Assembly (NCBI GenBank): GCA_963668545.1
Contig: OY764868.1
Coordinates: forward strand, 372,001 to 436,000
DNA length: 64,000 bases
Source: G963662265 sp963668545
GTDB lineage: Bacteria; Spirochaetota; Spirochaetia; CADAEX01
Direction: 5' to 3'
Of this stretch, positions 61,448 to 64,000 are shown piece after piece. The position numbers and the translations under genes were made by a program. A model generated the notes under the pieces. It saw only the letters and a list, made by a program, of their open reading frames with translations, had not been told where the DNA came from and searched no databases. Each line of letters starts with the position of its first letter. Position 1 is the stretch's first letter.

Positions 61448-62264
61448 TAAACTGATTGAAGCCCTGTCATCCTGGTTTTCCCCTTTCGGGAGAGGGGTTG
61501 TCGCATTTTCAGGCGGTGTCGACAGCATGCTGCTGCTTGAAGCTGCAGCAAGATTTTTTAAAGGTGATATTATGGCTGTAACAGCAGCCCCTCCCTATGT
61601 GGCGGAAGCGGAACTGGAATATATAATGAAATATCTTGAAGGATGCGGGTGTGCGTATAAAATAGTTTCTCTTCCCTTTCCGGAGGAGCTGAGAAACAAT
61701 CCGGAGGAAAGATGCTATATCTGCAAAAAAAATATTTTTTCCCCGATTATCAGTTCAGCCGGGGAATTCGGGGCTGATGTGGTTATGGAGGGGTCAAATG
61801 TTGATGACCTTGATGATTACAGGCCCGGAAGAAAGGCCCTTTCAGAACTGAAAGTCAGAAGTCCACTTCTTGAGTGCGGATTCAGGAAAAATGATATCAG
61901 AACCATAGCCCGTAAATGGGGAATCCCTGCTGCTGAGAAGCCTGCATATTCCTGTCTTCTTACAAGGTTTCCTCATGGAACAGAGATCAGGCCTGAAGAT
62001 ATACGTATGGTGGAGAAGGCTGAAAACTTTCTGCATGGCTTAGGACTTTTATCTGTCAGGGTAAGGGTACACAGCGATGTTGCAAGGATTGAAATGGATG
62101 AAGAGTCTCTCTCTCTTTTTTCTGATCCGCTTCTCAGGAAAAAGATTAATGATGGAATAAAGGAAGCAGGATTCAGATATGTATCTGCTGATCTTGCCGG
62201 TTACTGTATGGGAAGCATGAACAGAGTTGTAGGAAAAGATCTGACAGCAGCTGTGTATAAATAA
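61437..62264 (+). CDS. larE: LarE, ATP-dependent sulfur transferase for the nickel-pincer cofactor
   Basis: 275 aa PP-loop enzyme: SGGVDS (25-30), the conserved ERCYICKK (91-98), 'EGSNVDDLDDYRPGRKAL' and 'EKPAYSCLLTRFPHG' with Cys173. By motif position Cys173 corresponds to the sacrificial cysteine (C176) of L. plantarum LarE. The C-terminal 'DLAGYCMGSMN' has Cys where many homologues have Arg, which may matter for an Fe-S-dependent variant. It adenylates and thiolates the carboxylates made by LarB. Confidence 0.93.
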   Translation: MGTDKLIEALSSWFSPFGRGVVAFSGGVDSMLLLEAAARFFKGDIMAVTAAPPYVAEAELEYIMKYLEGCGCAYKIVSLPFPEELRNNPEERCYICKKNIFSPIISSAGEFGADVVMEGSNVDDLDDYRPGRKALSELKVRSPLLECGFRKNDIRTIARKWGIPAAEKPAYSCLLTRFPHGTEIRPEDIRMVEKAENFLHGLGLLSVRVRVHSDVARIEMDEESLSLFSDPLLRKKINDGIKEAGFRYVSADLAGYCMGSMNRVVGKDLTAAVYK

Positions 62265-62285
62265 GTTTTCAGGAGATTGAAAGAA

Positions 62286-63029
62286 ATGGAAGAAATCAGA
62301 CAGATTCTTGATAGATATAAGAACGGATCAATATGCGCAGATGATGCATGCAGATCAGTGGAGGAGCTGTATTTCTCAGATATCGGTCATACTGTTATAG
62401 ATACAGACAGAAAAAGGAGGACCGGATCTCACGAAGTGATATACTGCAGGGGAAAGACTCATGAACAGATAAGAGACATTGCAATTGCAATGAGGAAAAA
62501 TGGTGCAGATATTCTGGGAACAGGGATGAAAAGTGAAGTTTTTGAAAAAATAAGGGGAGATTTTCCAGAAGCAGTATACAACAGCGAAGCTTCTGTTTTT
62601 ATTGTAAGAAATGAGAGATCTGAAAAAAACGGGAAAGGGTATATAGCTGTAGTAAGTGCTGGTACTTCTGATTATCCTGTGTCGGAAGAAGCAGCACTTA
62701 CAGCGGAATTCTACGGTAATGAAGTGAAAAGAATACAGGATGCCGGGGTTGCGGGAATACACCGTCTTTTAAGACATCTTGATCTCATAAGGAGTGCAAG
62801 GGTGGTTATCGCTGTTGCCGGTATGGAGGGGGCCCTGGCAAGCGTTATTGGGGGGCTTGTTTCATCTCCAGTCATAGCTGTCCCGACAAGCGTTGGATAC
62901 GGATCAAACTTCAGCGGACTGTCCGCGCTGCTTTCCATGCTCAACAGCTGTTCATCCGGTGTTTCTGTCGTGAATATTGATAACGGATTCGGTGCAGGTT
63001 ATCTTGCATCAATGATTAATAAAATGTAG
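62286..63029 (+). CDS. larB: LarB, pyridinium carboxylase/AMP hydrolase of nickel-pincer synthesis
   Basis: 247 aa, PurE-like fold: 'AVVSAGTSDYPVSEEAALTA', then EFYGNEVKRIQDAGVAG, and 'VAGMEGALASVIGGLVSSPV', 'IAVPTSVGYGSNFSGLSALL'. It carboxylates nicotinate adenine dinucleotide at C5 and releases AMP, the first step of the pathway. ATG 62286 follows AGGAG by 10 nt; an in-frame TTG at 62277 abuts that SD and is unlikely. Last gene of the operon. No LarA-type enzyme that would use the cofactor is in the window. Confidence 0.94.
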   Translation: MEEIRQILDRYKNGSICADDACRSVEELYFSDIGHTVIDTDRKRRTGSHEVIYCRGKTHEQIRDIAIAMRKNGADILGTGMKSEVFEKIRGDFPEAVYNSEASVFIVRNERSEKNGKGYIAVVSAGTSDYPVSEEAALTAEFYGNEVKRIQDAGVAGIHRLLRHLDLIRSARVVIAVAGMEGALASVIGGLVSSPVIAVPTSVGYGSNFSGLSALLSMLNSCSSGVSVVNIDNGFGAGYLASMINKM

Positions 63030-63044
63030 AAAAGCGGCAGCAGA

Positions 63045-63080
63045 CTGCCCGGAGAAGATAAAGGCGGGCAGCTGTTTATT
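63045..63080 (+). terminator. Intrinsic terminator of the ABC/lar operon
   Basis: CTGCCCG (63045-63051) pairs with CGGGCAG (63065-63071), followed by CTGTTTATTATT. Confidence 0.75.
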
Positions 63081-63081
63081 A

Positions 63082-64000
63082 TTATAAATAGCTGTCCAGG
63101 TTATCCCTTAAGACACTGATTCCCTTTTTTTTATACTTTTTCTTTTCCTGATACATTATTTCATCAGCTTCTTTAATAAGCATATGGAAGTTTGTATTTT
63201 TTTCGTTTTTCTGCAGAATCCTGAAGCCGTGGCTGAATGAAATATTGTATTCCCTGTCCATACTGCTGTTGAATATTTCAGTTTCATTGAGTATCCGTTC
63301 CCAGAGTTCATTAAAATCTCTGACATCTGTTTTGGGGCAGATCAGGAGGAACTCGTCTCCCCCGAATCTTGCAGTAATATCGCTTATTCTTGTGCATCTT
63401 GTGAGAATTTCGGAAAAGTCCTGAAGCAGTTTATCCCCGGCATTATGGCCGATATTGTCATTCACTGTTTTCAGCCCATTAATATCTATAAAGCATATTA
63501 CCATGGGCAGATCAGATTTCCGTATAAGATAATTCTGCCTCAGGAATACGCTTTCAATATAAGTTCTGTTATAAAGCTTTGTAAGGCTGTCTGTCTGTGC
63601 CTGTTTTATTAGTTTGTCTTCCTTGTTTTTATCATCGTTTATCTGCTGGGCCAGGATCAGCAGTATATCATCCACCTGTTCCGGGGCTTTCTGGAGTATT
63701 AAATGAAGTCTGAACCATACTCTCCTGCCGTCTGCTGTATGTGCATTGTCTTCTATGGTTTTCTGGTTTATTCTCCTGTTTCTGAAATCATCTACAATAT
63801 CCATATATTCATCGAATCTGTCATGGTCGCATATGTTTCTGAAAATCCAGATCATATTCATAGTATATTCTGAATGGTGGTATCCCAGGAGGTCGGGTAT
63901 TATATTATTATAGATTTCTGCAATATCCCCTGTTTTCAGATTGAATGAAAGAAGTCCCATCTGGCTAGTGTAAAGAACATTTTTTAGCTGTATATTTAAA
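63082..64000 (-). CDS. PAS-GGDEF diguanylate cyclase, cut by right edge
   Basis: The reverse frame stays open to the window edge. An ATG at 63960 exists, but the preceding codons read LKNVLYTSQ and continue into the PAS domain, so the true N-terminus lies outside. Visible: PAS ('MGLLSFNLKTGDIAEIYNN' to about 110 residues further), then GGDEF with RFGGDEF. TRISDITARFGGDEF gives an RxxD inhibitory site. Expected to make c-di-GMP under product control. Convergent with larB across the terminator. Confidence 0.9.
   Translation of the reverse strand, partial: LNIQLKNVLYTSQMGLLSFNLKTGDIAEIYNNIIPDLLGYHHSEYTMNMIWIFRNICDHDRFDEYMDIVDDFRNRRINQKTIEDNAHTADGRRVWFRLHLILQKAPEQVDDILLILAQQINDDKNKEDKLIKQAQTDSLTKLYNRTYIESVFLRQNYLIRKSDLPMVICFIDINGLKTVNDNIGHNAGDKLLQDFSEILTRCTRISDITARFGGDEFLLICPKTDVRDFNELWERILNETEIFNSSMDREYNISFSHGFRILQKNEKNTNFHMLIKEADEIMYQEKKKYKKKGISVLRDNLDSYL

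Noticed and set aside
1..64000. CRISPR arrays, insertion sequences, phage genes, tRNA or rRNA genes
   Set aside because: No regularly spaced repeats, transposase or integrase motifs or recognisable structural RNA sequence were found by eye; a tRNA scan could still reveal a missed gene in the AT-rich gaps.

Overview
The window reads as chromosomal DNA of an anaerobic, motile, free-living or host-associated spirochaete. This is an inference. It rests on moderate-to-low GC, four chemoreceptors, a di-iron oxygen-sensor/chemoreceptor pair of the kind characterised in Treponema denticola, a bifurcating [FeFe]-hydrogenase, ferredoxin-dependent 2-oxoacid oxidation and dense c-di-GMP signalling. No rRNA, tRNA, CRISPR array, transposase or phage gene was recognised. 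Genes at both edges are cut by the window.

Layout. 0-8 kb: a truncated solute-binding lipoprotein, an ABC-F ATPase, a Cache chemoreceptor, and a membrane-protein operon (NfeD protease, flotillin FloA, small anchored protein). 8-16 kb: a six-gene hydrogen operon. Its first half is a small [2Fe-2S] protein, a PAS-linked sensory-type [FeFe]-hydrogenase and a SpoIIE-like phosphatase; its second half is the NADH/ferredoxin bifurcating hydrogenase HydC-HydB-HydA. 16-25.5 kb: an amino-acid/2-oxoacid fermentation block. An MFS transporter diverges from a four-subunit 2-oxoacid:ferredoxin oxidoreductase, an ADP-forming acyl-CoA synthetase, a sodium symporter and an aminotransferase, with a TetR regulator convergent at the end. 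Reduced ferredoxin from this block could feed the hydrogenase.

25.7-52.9 kb is mostly signalling. It holds proteins with GGDEF, EAL or HD-GYP domains (one a PTS EIIC-EAL fusion), two transmembrane chemoreceptors, the ODP-type oxygen sensor with its soluble chemoreceptor, response regulators, an AraC regulator, and two 5'-nucleotidase-like proteins. One of those has lost its metal ligands and is coupled to a diguanylate cyclase. Lipoate genes lipB-lipA and a MerR regulator divergent from a B3/B4-domain protein lie within it. 53-55 kb: three tandem Hsp20 genes and a cyclic-nucleotide-binding-fold protein.

55-63 kb: a DeoR regulator divergent from a seven-gene operon. It encodes a metallophore/cofactor-type ABC importer, a TrmO-FmdE fusion with a zinc ribbon, and LarC, LarE and LarB, which make the nickel-pincer nucleotide cofactor. 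No larA-like racemase is present. This is the best candidate for an under-described system: metal uptake, an uncharacterised fusion enzyme and a nickel cofactor pathway behind one promoter with a perfect inverted repeat. The other strong candidate is the sensory hydrogenase/phosphatase set, whose promoter is bracketed by a near-identical 21-base repeat.
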